Source: Porticoccaceae bacterium (GTDB taxonomy: Bacteria; Pseudomonadota; Gammaproteobacteria; Pseudomonadales; Porticoccaceae). Taken from it: a stretch of 62,927 nucleotides of DNA. Both the position numbers and the translations under genes were made by a program. The stretch covers positions 1 to 62,927 of the forward strand of contig JALOAH010000013.1 in the NCBI GenBank assembly GCA_023228865.1, written 5' to 3'. Below, in pieces: positions 18,993 to 27,707 of the stretch (its first letter is position 1; every line of letters starts with the position of its first letter). The notes below the pieces were generated by a model. That model was not told where the DNA came from, searched no databases, and saw only the letters and a list, made by a program, of their open reading frames with translations.

Positions 18993-20734
18993 TCAATCCA
19001 GGTTTTGATTCGGTTGACAATTTCTCCCGGGCGGATGGTGATGGGCCCAGCTCTGTGCAAGCTGGTTATTGCGCCGGGTAGTTCGTAGTGGGCTTTCAGA
19101 AACTTGAAATATTGGCCGGAGTGGGTTTGCTCAACCACCAGGACTTTCTCCACGCCCTGCAGGGCTTGCGCCATTTTCTCGGGTTGCGCTGGCAGTATCA
19201 GGCGTACGGCAATCAGTCGCACATCAATACCTTGTTGGCGCAAGCGCTGAGCCGCCTCCCGTGCAGCGCCGGTGGTTGATCCCCAGGTAATAATCGCAAT
19301 ATCGCCATCGCCCTCTACGGAAGCCCAGTATTGACCGTAGTCAAAACAGGTTAATTTTCGCAGCCGCTTGTCCATCTGTTCTGCGTGGTGTTCATTTCTG
19401 GTGGATGGTGTTCCACTCGGGCTGTGCTCCAGGCCGTCGGCTGTATATTGGCCGCGGGGAGTGCCGGGTATTGCCATTGGCGAAACGCCGCTATCAGTAA
19501 TAGCGTAGCGTTCGTACTTGCCATCGGGGTTGCCCTGGTCATGGTCAAGCACCAGGCGCTGGGTGGCGAAGTCGATATCTGCAGGGCGCCTTATGGCGGC
19601 CTTGGCCTGACCCATAAATTGATCGGAGAGAACAATGGCTGCAGTTTGCAGGGATTCTGCCAAATGTACTGACCATTGTGTGGTTAGCAGGCAGTCATCC
19701 ACCGATGTTGGCGCCAACACCAGATGGGGCGCATCGCCGTGGAGGCCGTAGGTCGCTATATTGAGGTCACTTTGCTCCGACTTTGTCGGCAGTCCTGTGG
19801 AGGGGCCGCCGCGCATGACATCCACCACAACCACTGGGACTTCAGCGGCTACCGCCAGGCCGAGGCTTTCGGTCATTAGCGCGAGTCCGGGACCCGAGGT
19901 TGCTGTCATTGACGGAATCCCACCAAAGGAGCCTCCGATTGCGGCATTAATAGAAGCCAGTTCGTCCTCAACCTGGATCAACGAGCCTCCCAGTTTGGGT
20001 AGAGCCAGGGACATCCACTCCAAGACTTCGGTAGCGGGGGTTATCGGGTAGGCGGCGACGAAACGAATGCCGCCCTTAAGCGCACCCAAGCCGGTGGCTT
20101 CGTTGCCGGAGATAACCAGGCGCTCCCCTTGTACCGGTTGCGGGAATTCAGCTTTGGCAATTGCCGGCAGGTGTGCCGCAAGTGCTCGGCCTATTTCAAC
20201 CGCTTGCCAGCAGTCGGCAACGGCGTCCGCACCTTTTTTGGCAAATTTCTTTTCGATGGTGTTTGCCAGGGAATCATCGGGAAGAGATAGCAGTGCCGCC
20301 AGAATACCCAGCGCCACCATATTCGTTCTACCGTTTTTCACCGTGGCGATGGCTTCGCTAATGGGCAGAGGAATTATCCGGGCGCCAGTCTGGGCGATAA
20401 TTTCTGGAATGTCGCCGCCATCGCTGTCGCAAATGATCCAGCTGTCTTCACTGAGGGGGATCTCAGAGGCGAAGCGTTCAATATTTTTCCAGTCAATGGC
20501 GAGAAACACTTTAAAAAAATCGTCCGGACAGGAGGAGGGTTCCGTTGTCAGTCTTACCATCGCCGCAGATTCGCCGCCACGAATCTGTGGGCCGAGGGTT
20601 CTGGTAAAGGTTCCAAACCAGCCAACCCTGGCGGCGGTTGCGAACAGCAGGTTGCCAACAGTCAAAGCGCCAGCGCCACCGCTGCCTGCAACGGCAATAG
20701 ATACGGATCTTGGGTTGTTCAATGTTGTTGCCAT
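18989..20734 (-). CDS. korA: 2-oxoacid:ferredoxin oxidoreductase, fused gamma-alpha subunit
   Basis: 581 residues. The gamma domain is N-terminal (about 1-190: SIAVAGSGGAGALTVGNLLF, GPQIRGGESAAMVRL). The pyrimidine-binding alpha domain follows (about 205-580: GLGALKGGIRFVAAYPITPA, SINAAIGGSFGGIPSMTATS). A C-terminal transketolase-like domain contains YWASVEGDGDIAIITWGSTT. This fused layout is that of KorA from aromatic-degrading anaerobes. It is preceded by GAGGCG and lies 87 bp after the ferredoxin gene, in an operon with korB. Confidence 0.88.
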   Translation of the reverse strand: MATTLNNPRSVSIAVAGSGGAGALTVGNLLFATAARVGWFGTFTRTLGPQIRGGESAAMVRLTTEPSSCPDDFFKVFLAIDWKNIERFASEIPLSEDSWIICDSDGGDIPEIIAQTGARIIPLPISEAIATVKNGRTNMVALGILAALLSLPDDSLANTIEKKFAKKGADAVADCWQAVEIGRALAAHLPAIAKAEFPQPVQGERLVISGNEATGLGALKGGIRFVAAYPITPATEVLEWMSLALPKLGGSLIQVEDELASINAAIGGSFGGIPSMTATSGPGLALMTESLGLAVAAEVPVVVVDVMRGGPSTGLPTKSEQSDLNIATYGLHGDAPHLVLAPTSVDDCLLTTQWSVHLAESLQTAAIVLSDQFMGQAKAAIRRPADIDFATQRLVLDHDQGNPDGKYERYAITDSGVSPMAIPGTPRGQYTADGLEHSPSGTPSTRNEHHAEQMDKRLRKLTCFDYGQYWASVEGDGDIAIITWGSTTGAAREAAQRLRQQGIDVRLIAVRLILPAQPEKMAQALQGVEKVLVVEQTHSGQYFKFLKAHYELPGAITSLHRAGPITIRPGEIVNRIKTWIE

Positions 20735-20821
20735 GGCAAAACGCCTCTGTGGATTTGCGCACCCTGCACAGGCCAGTAAATGAATATGGCTATTGATTTA
20801 CTGGCCACCTCGAAACAGACT

Positions 20822-21061
20822 CTAGTGGAGCGAATTGTATTTTTCCTGTAGCTCGTCCCTGGTTTCTCGCCACTCGGGATTTGGCACTATGCAATCAGCC
20901 AGGCACTCGATCACACATTGGGGCTCATCGTTCGCCCCCACGCATTCCGAGCATTTCATGGGATCAATTTTGTAAATATCGCCTTCAGTAATCGCTTCAT
21001 TGGGGCAGGCCGCTATACAGGCGTCGCAGCCAGTGCAATCATCGGTAATCATTAAAGCCAT
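20822..21061 (-). CDS. 2[4Fe-4S] ferredoxin, benzoyl-CoA-reductase type
   Basis: 79 residues. The first cluster motif is C9-x2-C12-x2-C15-x3-C19-P. The second has the long spacing C37-x2-C40-x8-C49-x3-C53, with an extra Cys57, and a C-terminal helix rich in charged residues. This is the Chromatium-type fold used by the ferredoxin that feeds Thauera benzoyl-CoA reductase. Sitting between korA and the small cysteine protein, it is the obvious electron carrier from KorAB to the aryl-CoA reductase 4 kb to the right. Confidence 0.92.
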   Translation of the reverse strand: MALMITDDCTGCDACIAACPNEAITEGDIYKIDPMKCSECVGANDEPQCVIECLADCIVPNPEWRETRDELQEKYNSLH

Positions 21062-21145
21062 GATCTGTACCTCTTCAATGGTGGTCGTTAATCTTGGAGT
21101 TGTTCACTCCCTGTTGACATTCGCGCAGCAGCATCCTTTTGGGCA

Positions 21146-21478
21146 CTATCGCGGGTTGTCATTTTTTCGCACATAAACTGTTCCCCAGTCTTTGTTGCTT
21201 GCGGTAAGTTCATCGAAGCAAATGGTGCAATCGTCACTGAGAGATGGGGTATTTGAATAAATAATTTTTACTTCGTAACCGATAGCCTTGTACGTTTGAG
21301 CTAACTCCGACAGCCTGGGTTCGTCGATGGTGCTTCTCGCAATCCAGCCTTCATTCGCCAGCGCTTGGTTGTTGCTGGCATCAGCGCTTGCGGTTTCATC
21401 GCTGCAAGGTTTGGAGCAGGACATGCCGCAACCAAAGGGCAGGCTTAAATCGATGAGGGGGATTTTTGCTGCAGTCAT
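21146..21478 (-). CDS. small five-cysteine protein of unknown function
   Basis: 110 residues, not recognised. It has an N-terminal C17-x3-C21-x3-C25 group, a short Asn/Ala-rich linker, a helical middle (RSTIDEPRLSELAQTYKAIG) and a C84-x2-C87 pair before a final beta strand (WGTVYVRK). Metal or cluster binding is possible. It has a strong ribosome-binding site (GGAGG, six bases before ATG). It comes directly before the ferredoxin gene in the kor operon, so a role in electron transfer, maturation or redox sensing is an inference from position only. Confidence 0.75.
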   Translation of the reverse strand: MTAAKIPLIDLSLPFGCGMSCSKPCSDETASADASNNQALANEGWIARSTIDEPRLSELAQTYKAIGYEVKIIYSNTPSLSDDCTICFDELTASNKDWGTVYVRKNDNPR

Positions 21479-21624
21479 GGTTGCCTCCGTAACAACGGAA
21501 CACTAGGTGGCGAGAATTGCCCGTTGTCTGGTTTGAATCCCCTTGTCCAATAATGGGAAGACGAAGAAAGATTGCCAGCCCGTTTGCCGTTGGCTTTGCG
21601 GTCAGTTTTAACGTCTGTTGCCAT
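21475..21624 (-). CDS. possible 49-residue leader ORF of the kor operon
   Basis: An ATG at 21624 opens 49 codons (MATDVKTDRKANGKRAGNLS...) ending in TGA that overlaps the ATG of the five-cysteine gene by 4 bp, which suggests translational coupling. GAGAG lies about 8 nt upstream. The peptide is basic, Ser/Pro-rich and without recognisable motif. It may be only a leader, or chance. Confidence 0.3.
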   Translation of the reverse strand: MATDVKTDRKANGKRAGNLSSSSHYWTRGFKPDNGQFSPPSVPLLRRQP

Positions 21625-21672
21625 CTGTTGTGCTCTCGAATGGATCAATGGAATAGCACCACCTTTTTAATA

Positions 21673-21685
21673 TGAGCGCTGCTCA
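21673..21685. promoter_or_regulatory. TetR-type operator candidate 1 (kor operon)
   Basis: Perfect dyad TGAGC-GCT-GCTCA. Including flanks it reads ATATGAGC-N3-GCTCACT in one direction, the same extended sequence as the site before the TetR gene read from the other strand. It lies about 50 bp upstream of the leader ORF and about 190 bp upstream of the five-cysteine gene. Confidence 0.65.
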
Positions 21686-21787
21686 CTCTAGGGCTTAATC
21701 TTTGTTGAAAGAGTAAGCCCTTTATTGACAATTGAGCAATATGAATAGAATAGAAATATGGTAAATAGTGATTTTGTCGCTTTTTTA

Positions 21788-21801
21788 TTGATTTATGTCA
21801 A
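21788..21801. promoter_or_regulatory. FNR/ANR-type box (kor operon)
   Basis: TTGAT-TTAT-GTCAA matches TTGAT-N4-ATCAA with one difference. On the minus strand a TATTTA (21762-21767) lies near where the -10 box of a class II FNR promoter would fall. That implies a start near 21753 and anaerobic transcription of the kor operon. Confidence 0.6.
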
Positions 21802-21858
21802 TTAAAAATGGGCTGAGGCTCTGGCATTCAGGTTCACACAATGGCCGTGGTTTTTTCA

Positions 21859-21871
21859 TGAGCAGCGCTCA
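21859..21871. promoter_or_regulatory. TetR-type operator candidate 2 (kor operon)
   Basis: Perfect dyad TGAGC-AGC-GCTCA, 12 bp beyond the end of the NnrS-like gene and about 60 bp from the FNR box. With site 1 it brackets the putative kor promoter. The 21625-21882 gap holds these sites and a weak hairpin (21690-21721), and no larger gene. Confidence 0.6.
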
Positions 21872-21882
21872 ATTTTTATGGT

Positions 21883-23214
21883 TTACCTGGTGCTAGCGAG
21901 GCGCCGATACTTACAGCTGGCACTGTAAAGGCTCCAGGTCATCATTGAAAAAACGCCCAGCCAGACTGCTCCGGCGGCGGTGTTCAGTATGGCCGGAAAT
22001 GCCGGAATGGCCAGGGTGAGCAATTGGGCTGCGACAAGGAGATAGAGTTGGATTTTGATTCTTCGCTCAGGAATAAATCCTTTCATATGGGGAACCTGGA
22101 TTGGCGCCTTGCCGGCCATGGCGCGCTCTGTGTTTATTCCCTGTAAATGAAACCAGAGCAGAAAAGCGGTAATTTTGTAGAGCATGCCGATGATAACCGG
22201 AGTGATAAAAGCGATTATGTAGAGAATTACGCATAAAAATTTAAAGTGCAGCTCCAGTTGTGGTGGGCTTAAAAATGTTGCCAGCCACCAGCAGATGCTG
22301 GTTGCCAGCAATCCCATGCAGGCGATACGCCAGAAATGCTGGTGACTTTCGTTGATGCTGCGGCGGCGGTGATGCTGAAGGTATAAGGTGGTAACGGCAA
22401 ATATTATCAGCGCTGCGGATATGAGCAGATCCAGAATCAGCAATCTGTTGAAATAAAAATCCCCGGCGTTTGGGGTGGGTTTCTGATCAAAAAAAGAAAA
22501 AACCATGCGCAGCACCATCAAGACAAAAAGGACAGGGACGAGGACGCGGCTCACAGGTTTTGGAAAGGTGTTGGTAATTTGAAAAAGAGGAACCACCTGA
22601 TAGGCGACAGCGATGATGAGCAGGCCAGTCCAGCCAACAAGCCCCCACATTGCATGGATGTCAGTGCCGGAAGGTCTTTGCAGGGGAATATATCCAGTGT
22701 GCCCCAGCGCCATAACGACGCCCCAGGTAATGGTAATCAGCAACGCCGTTAGGGCAAGCTTTATGCCGACAATCGAGGGTGTTTTTACTGTGGATTTTAT
22801 TAACGCCCGCCCGGCAGCGGTCACAAACAGGGCGATGGCAGTGGTAAGTGCGATAGCCGCAGCCTGAAAAAGAAAAGGTTTGCCAAACAGAAAAGCGGCG
22901 ATCAGGGCAATGACTCCCAGCGTCCACAGGGTGTGAACCAAAAATCCGGTTTGATCGGGTTTGCCGATGGTGGCGCCAGCAAGCACTGGCAGCATCTGCA
23001 TCTGTGCGCCAAGCATAATGCTGGTTGCGAAGCCCAGCAAAAAACAATGGGCGAGAGCAAGTGTTTCTGGCGCCCAGCGGGAAACGGTGAGATCCCCGCT
23101 CATGGCAATCATCAGTAGAGCAGAGGCGATGCCAAACAGCGGCGCTGTCAAAAAAAAGCGAAACGGCACCGATATCGGCGGCGCCTGTTGCAGGGACAAT
23201 CCTGATAGTTTCAT
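21883..23214 (-). CDS. NnrS-like polytopic membrane protein
   Basis: 443 residues with about twelve membrane helices. It begins with a pattern seen in NnrS and related heme-copper-oxidase-like proteins (PFRFFLTAPLFGIASALLMI, then LAHCFLLGFATSIMLGAQMQ). Conserved-looking histidines lie inside helices (HCFLLGF, DIHAMWGLVGW, FLLWFHLQG). Such proteins often accompany hemerythrin and DUF2249 genes in denitrifiers and are linked to nitric oxide stress. Its ATG overlaps the DUF2249 stop by 4 bp. The exact family is moderately certain; the function is an inference from relatives and neighbours. Confidence 0.6.
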   Translation of the reverse strand: MKLSGLSLQQAPPISVPFRFFLTAPLFGIASALLMIAMSGDLTVSRWAPETLALAHCFLLGFATSIMLGAQMQMLPVLAGATIGKPDQTGFLVHTLWTLGVIALIAAFLFGKPFLFQAAAIALTTAIALFVTAAGRALIKSTVKTPSIVGIKLALTALLITITWGVVMALGHTGYIPLQRPSGTDIHAMWGLVGWTGLLIIAVAYQVVPLFQITNTFPKPVSRVLVPVLFVLMVLRMVFSFFDQKPTPNAGDFYFNRLLILDLLISAALIIFAVTTLYLQHHRRRSINESHQHFWRIACMGLLATSICWWLATFLSPPQLELHFKFLCVILYIIAFITPVIIGMLYKITAFLLWFHLQGINTERAMAGKAPIQVPHMKGFIPERRIKIQLYLLVAAQLLTLAIPAFPAILNTAAGAVWLGVFSMMTWSLYSASCKYRRLASTR

Positions 23215-23522
23215 GGCTGATTGCCTGGTTTCGCCAGGGAAGCAATATCATGGTGCACAGTTTTTTCAGCGATGTTGTCGTTTTCCCGCCAAACAAAAAC
23301 ATGGATAAGGCCGCTGCTGTCCGCAAATGTCTGCGCGCTCATGCCCAGGGTTTCAAGTTCCGGAAACAGCATGACGGGGGAGCGGATGTGGAGAAAATGG
23401 AGGTAATCACCCTGGTTTAATGCCGCCAGTATATTCATGGCTCTGACAAAGGGTTCTGGAGGATCCATGCCGCGGGCATCGAGAAGGAATGCCTTGCTTT
23501 TGCTGGCGGCGTCAGGAGGCAT
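23211..23522 (-). CDS. DUF2249 domain protein
   Basis: 103 residues matching the DUF2249 pattern: LLDARGMDPPEPFVRAMNIL near the start and FPELETLGMSAQTF further on. DUF2249 is a small TusA-like fold of unknown role, frequent beside hemerythrin and nitrogen-oxide genes. It overlaps the hemerythrin gene by 11 bp and the NnrS-like gene by 4 bp, so the three are translationally coupled. Confidence 0.75.
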   Translation of the reverse strand: MPPDAASKSKAFLLDARGMDPPEPFVRAMNILAALNQGDYLHFLHIRSPVMLFPELETLGMSAQTFADSSGLIHVFVWRENDNIAEKTVHHDIASLAKPGNQP

Positions 23523-23949
23523 GTTTCATTTTCTCAAGGATATCGCTGCAGTTATCCGCCAGCTGTTCGTCGCTCATGGGGTAAAGAATACCTTCTTCCT
23601 TCATGTTGTGTTGTTGCATGGTGATCAGCAGGGTTTCACTGGCGCCGAGAAATTCATCTTTGGCTTGTGCTTCAAGAGCCTGACGCATTTGCTGAAACAG
23701 ATTTCTCATTTGTTCGTGTTCCATTCTCATCACCTGGGTCGGCCCCATGGTCATGCCGGTTTTTTCTTCAAGGGAGGGGAAGAGAACTTTTTCTTCCATA
23801 ACAAAATGAAGCTCCATCTCGTCGATAAACGCTTTGGTGGCTTTGGCCGCCTCTTCCCAGTTTTCCTGGCTCACCGCTTGTTCGGCTGTGGCAAATATAT
23901 TGTCGCAGTGGCGGTGATTGTCGGTCATAAAGTTGCTGATTGAGGGCAT
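23512..23949 (-). CDS. hemerythrin-domain protein
   Basis: 145 residues from ATG at 23949 (GGAG nine bases before it); a GTG four codons upstream is possible. Di-iron hemerythrin ligands are visible in order: H16/H18 in DNHRHCD, the HFVMEEKVLFP stretch with His and two Glu, RMEHEQM, and MQQHNMKEEGILYP. Proteins of this type bind O2 or NO, or help repair iron-sulphur clusters, in the cytosol. In an island of oxygen-labile iron-sulphur enzymes a protective or sensing role is reasonable, but is inference. Confidence 0.85.
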   Translation of the reverse strand: MPSISNFMTDNHRHCDNIFATAEQAVSQENWEEAAKATKAFIDEMELHFVMEEKVLFPSLEEKTGMTMGPTQVMRMEHEQMRNLFQQMRQALEAQAKDEFLGASETLLITMQQHNMKEEGILYPMSDEQLADNCSDILEKMKHAS

Positions 23950-24086
23950 GGTTATCTCCACTGGTGTTTGAAATCTTTTTAAAGCGATTGTACAGAGGTT
24001 GTCGCGTCAGCTGGTGGTTGCTTGCCCGGTATCATCTGGCAGCTTTGTGTTTCGCCGACGCTCTGTCCATTTATAGGTGAATATTT

Positions 24087-24099
24087 TGAGTAAAGCTCA
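24087..24099. promoter_or_regulatory. TetR-type operator-like site 3 (hemerythrin operon)
   Basis: TGAGT-AAA-GCTCA differs from the dyad TGAGC-N3-GCTCA at one base. It lies about 140 bp upstream of the hemerythrin start. Confidence 0.4.
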
Positions 24100-24163
24100 G
24101 TGTTATTTATATTATAAATTCATTAGCGCAGGTGATTCTTATATCAGTTTATGTGCGCTCTAT

Positions 24164-24177
24164 ATGATGTATATCAA
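24164..24177. promoter_or_regulatory. FNR-like box between hemerythrin and TetR genes
   Basis: ATGAT-GTAT-ATCAA differs from TTGAT-N4-ATCAA at one base. On the minus strand a TAAGAA (24136-24141) is at the distance expected for a class II FNR promoter driving the hemerythrin operon. Confidence 0.5.
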
Positions 24178-24270
24178 TAAAATTTCAGTTTTTGCCTTAA
24201 CTGCCTCAATTTTGCGATTTTGCGTTTTTTTTCCGTTGACCGGATTTGCTATCCGTGTGTACTCTAAAAG

Positions 24271-24283
24271 TGAGCGTGGCTCA
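24271..24283. promoter_or_regulatory. TetR-type operator candidate 4 (autoregulation)
   Basis: Perfect dyad TGAGC-GTG-GCTCA, 60 bp before the TetR start codon, the usual position for self-repression. The flanks extend the match to site 1 (AGTGAGC-N3-GCTCATAT against its complement). Confidence 0.7.
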
Positions 24284-24343
24284 TATTAATTTTTGAAAAC
24301 GTTCATTATCTGACCGCAACCAACTTATAAGGTTTTTCCTGAC

Positions 24344-25072
24344 GTGAAAATAAAGCATGTACCAACAAGACGCTCCAGAGTGGATCGCGAACTAAGAAAA
24401 AAAGAAATCGAGTCTGCGGCGCGAATCGTCTTCTGCGAGAGAGGCTTCGAAGCTTCCATGGAGGAAATAGCAGTGTCCGCAGGGGTGGCGGAAGGGACTA
24501 TCTACACCTATTTCGAAAGCAAAAAAGTTTTGCTGATCAAGGTTTTGGAAAACTGGTATACCTCCATTCTTGACGAATTTGAAGATCAGCTCGACGCCAT
24601 TAGTGGGTCGCGCAGGAAAATTTATTACATTATTTGGCGCCACCTGAAATCGCTAAAGGACGATGCCGCACTGGCGCGCTTGATGTATTTCGAGGTTCGT
24701 CACAGCAATGAATATTTCGGCAGTGCCATCTACGAGTTGAACCGCAAATATACCAATGTCCTTGTCGAGATTTGTGAGGAGGGCATCAGGGACGGTGAGC
24801 TCAGAGCCAATATTCCGGTGAAGTATCTTCGCGACCTGGTTTTTGGCGGCATAGACCACCTGGTATCAGGTTATTTGTATAACAACAAGGAAATCAATAT
24901 CGGCGTTGCAGCGGAGAGCATTGTCTCCCTTGTTTTCGACGGCATTGCTCAGGGGGATAACGATATGTCATCTCTGGGGGATTGCGTGCGCCGTCTCGAG
25001 GCGGTCACCGGCAAGATCGAAACTGCGGTTTCGGGAAAAAATGACAAGGGACTCAAAGTAGTCAGTGATTAA
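24344..25072 (+). CDS. TetR-family transcriptional regulator
   Basis: 242 residues from GTG at 24344; no in-frame ATG is better placed. The N-terminal helix-turn-helix is clear: IESAARIVFCERGFEASMEE followed by IAVSAGVAEGTIYTYFESKK. The C-terminal domain (about 80-210) is helical and would bind an effector, likely a CoA thioester or aromatic compound by analogy with MbdR, the TetR regulator of 3-methylbenzoyl-CoA reduction genes in Azoarcus. It comes 79 bp before the reductase genes and can be co-transcribed with them. The dyads nearby are its likely operators. Confidence 0.88.
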   Translation: MKIKHVPTRRSRVDRELRKKEIESAARIVFCERGFEASMEEIAVSAGVAEGTIYTYFESKKVLLIKVLENWYTSILDEFEDQLDAISGSRRKIYYIIWRHLKSLKDDAALARLMYFEVRHSNEYFGSAIYELNRKYTNVLVEICEEGIRDGELRANIPVKYLRDLVFGGIDHLVSGYLYNNKEINIGVAAESIVSLVFDGIAQGDNDMSSLGDCVRRLEAVTGKIETAVSGKNDKGLKVVSD

Positions 25073-25151
25073 CCAGGTACGGAAAAATTGCTTGTCAGTT
25101 GTCTGGATTGATGGGCAGTCAGTTAACAGGTTTCAGCAGAGGGTTAAAGCG

Positions 25152-26507
25152 ATGAGTGATATAGATTTAAAAGAGCGAGCCGGAACGGCTCAGTTTGATC
25201 AGGGGCAGAGTATCGTTGGTCGAGGACAGCGGGAAGCCGCGAGATTGACGAGGGAGTGGTTTTCCTCCCTGGACAAGGCTGCCCGCGAGGAAAAAAAGGC
25301 GGCCTATGTTTTCGTTATGGGAAGCATGAGTGAAGTGCTGCGCACATTTGATCTGCCCATCGTCTTTCCTGAAGTCACGTCCCTGCAGTTGGCGGTGAGG
25401 GGAATGTCGGAGGAGCTGCTGAAAAAATCTGAGGACTACGGCTATTCTCCGGATGTCTGCGGCTACGTTAAATCCGATGTGGCGCTGCACCTGGCTGGAG
25501 GTCACCATCCCATGGGGATGATTCCGAAAGCCTGTCTTTCCATTACAACCAATGCCTGCAATACCTATTTTAAGTGGGCGGAAGCCTGGGAGAGGATTTT
25601 TCACGCCCCGATAATCACGGTGGATGTGCCCTCTGAACGCGCCAATGGCTGCAAAAGCATGCCCCAGGATATCGATTATCAATTTGAAGTCGATTATGTC
25701 ACCGGGCAAATCAAGGAGCTCATTGCCAAGTGCGAAGCAATCACCGGCAAAAAATTTGATATTGATAAATTTCGTGAGTGTTTGGTGCACTCAAACACCA
25801 TGAATGTTTATTACAAAAAAGTCCTGGATCTCAACGCCAATACACCGGCGGTGTTTAACCATTTGACGGATGGCCTGGCCTACCTTGGCATGGCCAATTG
25901 TTTCCGGGGAACCGCTGAAGGTGCGCAATACTTCAAGGAACTCTACGAAGAAATGAACTACCGGGTAGAGCACAGTATTGGCGCCATCACACGCATCGAT
26001 GGCAAGCTGGTGTCCCTTGAACAAAAGTTCCGCTTGGGACTCAGGGGCGTGCCCTGCTATCCGATCATTCGCGAATTTGATGAAATGTTCTCAAAATGGG
26101 GTGGGATTTTTGTCGCCTCCGGTTATCTGACCTGGGCATCCGGCGGAATGTCGAAACCCTTTGAATTTGATCTCAATAATCCCATCGAAAGTTTTGCCGA
26201 GGGCACCGTGCGTCAGGTTCGCGAAGTTCAGGGTGGGGTGATTTTTGATATGCCGGAAATTGAAAAACGGGGCTCGCGATTCAATCTCGATGGTGTGGTT
26301 TATCACGGTGTCAAAAGTTGTCGAACCGCGTCTTCCAGCCTCGCAGACAGGCGCTTTTGCTCTTCCGAAGAACAGGGGCTGCCCATACTTCTCATTGAAT
26401 CGGAGCTGGTGGACCCTCGCGCAGTATCAAAGGCGCAATTAAAAAACCGTGTCGATGCCTTCTTTGAGGGTTTGATTTCTCGTCAACACAAGGAGCAAAT
26501 GCAATGA
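25152..26507 (+). CDS. bcrB: class I aryl-CoA reductase subunit, BcrB/BzdO-like
   Basis: 451 residues from ATG at 25152 ([12 protein letters not shown]); the frame is open from 25065, but that start makes an atypical extension. It belongs to the 2-hydroxyacyl-CoA dehydratase D (HgdB/BcrB/BcrC) family and matches the 49-50 kDa subunit size. Cysteines that may bind the active-site [4Fe-4S] cluster appear in [11 protein letters not shown] and [20 protein letters not shown]. With BcrC it would form the ring-reducing module that adds two electrons to an aryl-CoA ring. The stop overlaps the next start by 4 bp. Assignment to O rather than N is by size and motif order. Confidence 0.82.
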   Translation: MSDIDLKERAGTAQFDQGQSIVGRGQREAARLTREWFSSLDKAAREEKKAAYVFVMGSMSEVLRTFDLPIVFPEVTSLQLAVRGMSEELLKKSEDYGYSPDVCGYVKSDVALHLAGGHHPMGMIPKACLSITTNACNTYFKWAEAWERIFHAPIITVDVPSERANGCKSMPQDIDYQFEVDYVTGQIKELIAKCEAITGKKFDIDKFRECLVHSNTMNVYYKKVLDLNANTPAVFNHLTDGLAYLGMANCFRGTAEGAQYFKELYEEMNYRVEHSIGAITRIDGKLVSLEQKFRLGLRGVPCYPIIREFDEMFSKWGGIFVASGYLTWASGGMSKPFEFDLNNPIESFAEGTVRQVREVQGGVIFDMPEIEKRGSRFNLDGVVYHGVKSCRTASSSLADRRFCSSEEQGLPILLIESELVDPRAVSKAQLKNRVDAFFEGLISRQHKEQMQ

Positions 26508-27688
26508 ATAATGCCAATCATTTTGTCAGCTCCCTCACGGAAAAATGTCGCGACAAAAGCCTTGAAGAGATTTTTACCATCCTCCGCGATTTGGTTGAGG
26601 ATGCCCAATACCCGACGGTAAAGGAATGGCGGAATCAGGGTGGTAAAGTACTGGGACATTTCCAGGTCTACTTTCCTGAAGAAATAGCCCATGCTGCTGG
26701 CATGCTGCCGGTGAAAATTTGCGGCAGCCAAACCGACGGGGTTGCTGTTTCCCAGCATTTCGGCTCTTACCTGTGCTCCATTTTGAAAACTTCGCTGGGA
26801 CTTGCCCTGGATAAAAATATCGAGCTGGATCTTTTTGTCGGCCTGCCCATTTGTGACGGTGCGAGAAATCTCGCCGGTATCTGGGGGAGAAATTTTCCCT
26901 ACAAGTCACAAATTCTCCACCTGCCTCAAAACCCGAGTTCCGCCGCTGCGCCAGCTTTTTTAAGGCATGAATATCAGCGTCTTGCCCAGGATATCGAAAA
27001 GGTCACGGAAACGCCCATGAGCGACGAGGCGCTGCGCAACTCCATCAAGCTTTACAACCATTCTCGACGTTTGATGTTTGACATCTATCAACTTCGTCGC
27101 ACTGAACCCTGGAAACTTTCCGCCGACGAGTCCATGGCGCTTATCGCGGCTGCGGGCTTTTTGTTGCGCGAGGAATGGGTGGCGCTGGCGGAGAATCTTT
27201 TGCCGAGAATTAAAGCACGCCAGGCGCAGCAGCGGGAAAAAATGCGCGTAGTTCTTGAAGGTGGTTTTTGCGAAACCCCACCTTTTGATTTTCTTCAGGC
27301 GGTTTCCCGGTCTTGCTATGTTGTCGATGACGATCTTTTTATTGGTCTGCGCTATTTGCTCGAAGATGTGGAGACAGAGGGCGATCCATTGCAAAATCTT
27401 GCCGACGCCTATCTCTTTAAATCTTCCTACAGTGCTGTTCAACACGACGACGACAAACCCAATGAAAAAATGCTTTTGGAACGGGTTAAAAATAGCAATG
27501 CGGAAGCCGTTATCCTGGCGTCGGCGAAGATGTGCGAACCGGGGCTGGACGAACAGGTGGCTTACGGTAAAGAGCTGGATGAAAAGGGTATTCCCTATTT
27601 CATTAGTGAATTTGAGGAGAATCAGACAACCTTTGATGACATCTCTATTCAACTTGAAACCTTTGTCGAAAACGTAATGTTCGATTGA
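26504..27688 (+). CDS. bcrC: class I aryl-CoA reductase subunit, BcrC/BzdN-like
   Basis: 394 residues, second HgdB-type subunit. The N-terminal pattern [20 protein letters not shown] followed by PVKICGS is the hallmark of BcrC/BadD/BzdN. Later cysteines are [25 protein letters not shown] and AKMCEPG. It pairs with the 451-residue subunit to hold the active-site cluster and the aryl-CoA. The order 50-kDa subunit first, 43-kDa subunit second, then activators is that of mbdONQP, and differs from bcrCBAD and bzdNOPQ. Confidence 0.82.
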   Translation: MNNANHFVSSLTEKCRDKSLEEIFTILRDLVEDAQYPTVKEWRNQGGKVLGHFQVYFPEEIAHAAGMLPVKICGSQTDGVAVSQHFGSYLCSILKTSLGLALDKNIELDLFVGLPICDGARNLAGIWGRNFPYKSQILHLPQNPSSAAAPAFLRHEYQRLAQDIEKVTETPMSDEALRNSIKLYNHSRRLMFDIYQLRRTEPWKLSADESMALIAAAGFLLREEWVALAENLLPRIKARQAQQREKMRVVLEGGFCETPPFDFLQAVSRSCYVVDDDLFIGLRYLLEDVETEGDPLQNLADAYLFKSSYSAVQHDDDKPNEKMLLERVKNSNAEAVILASAKMCEPGLDEQVAYGKELDEKGIPYFISEFEENQTTFDDISIQLETFVENVMFD

Positions 27689-27707
27689 TTCTCATTGGGA
27701 GGTTGAC

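Larger units (their letters stand above)
23962..24343. other. AT-rich divergent regulatory region
   Basis: This 382-bp gap separates the hemerythrin operon (leftward) from the TetR gene (rightward). It carries one near-perfect and one perfect TGAGC-N3-GCTCA dyad and one FNR-like box. A 70-codon frame inside it (24077-24289) overlaps all these sites and is unlikely to be a gene. Confidence 0.6.

Noticed and set aside
24077..24289. 70-codon frame between the hemerythrin and TetR genes
   Set aside because: AT-rich, no motif or ribosome site, and it overlaps the operator and FNR sites.
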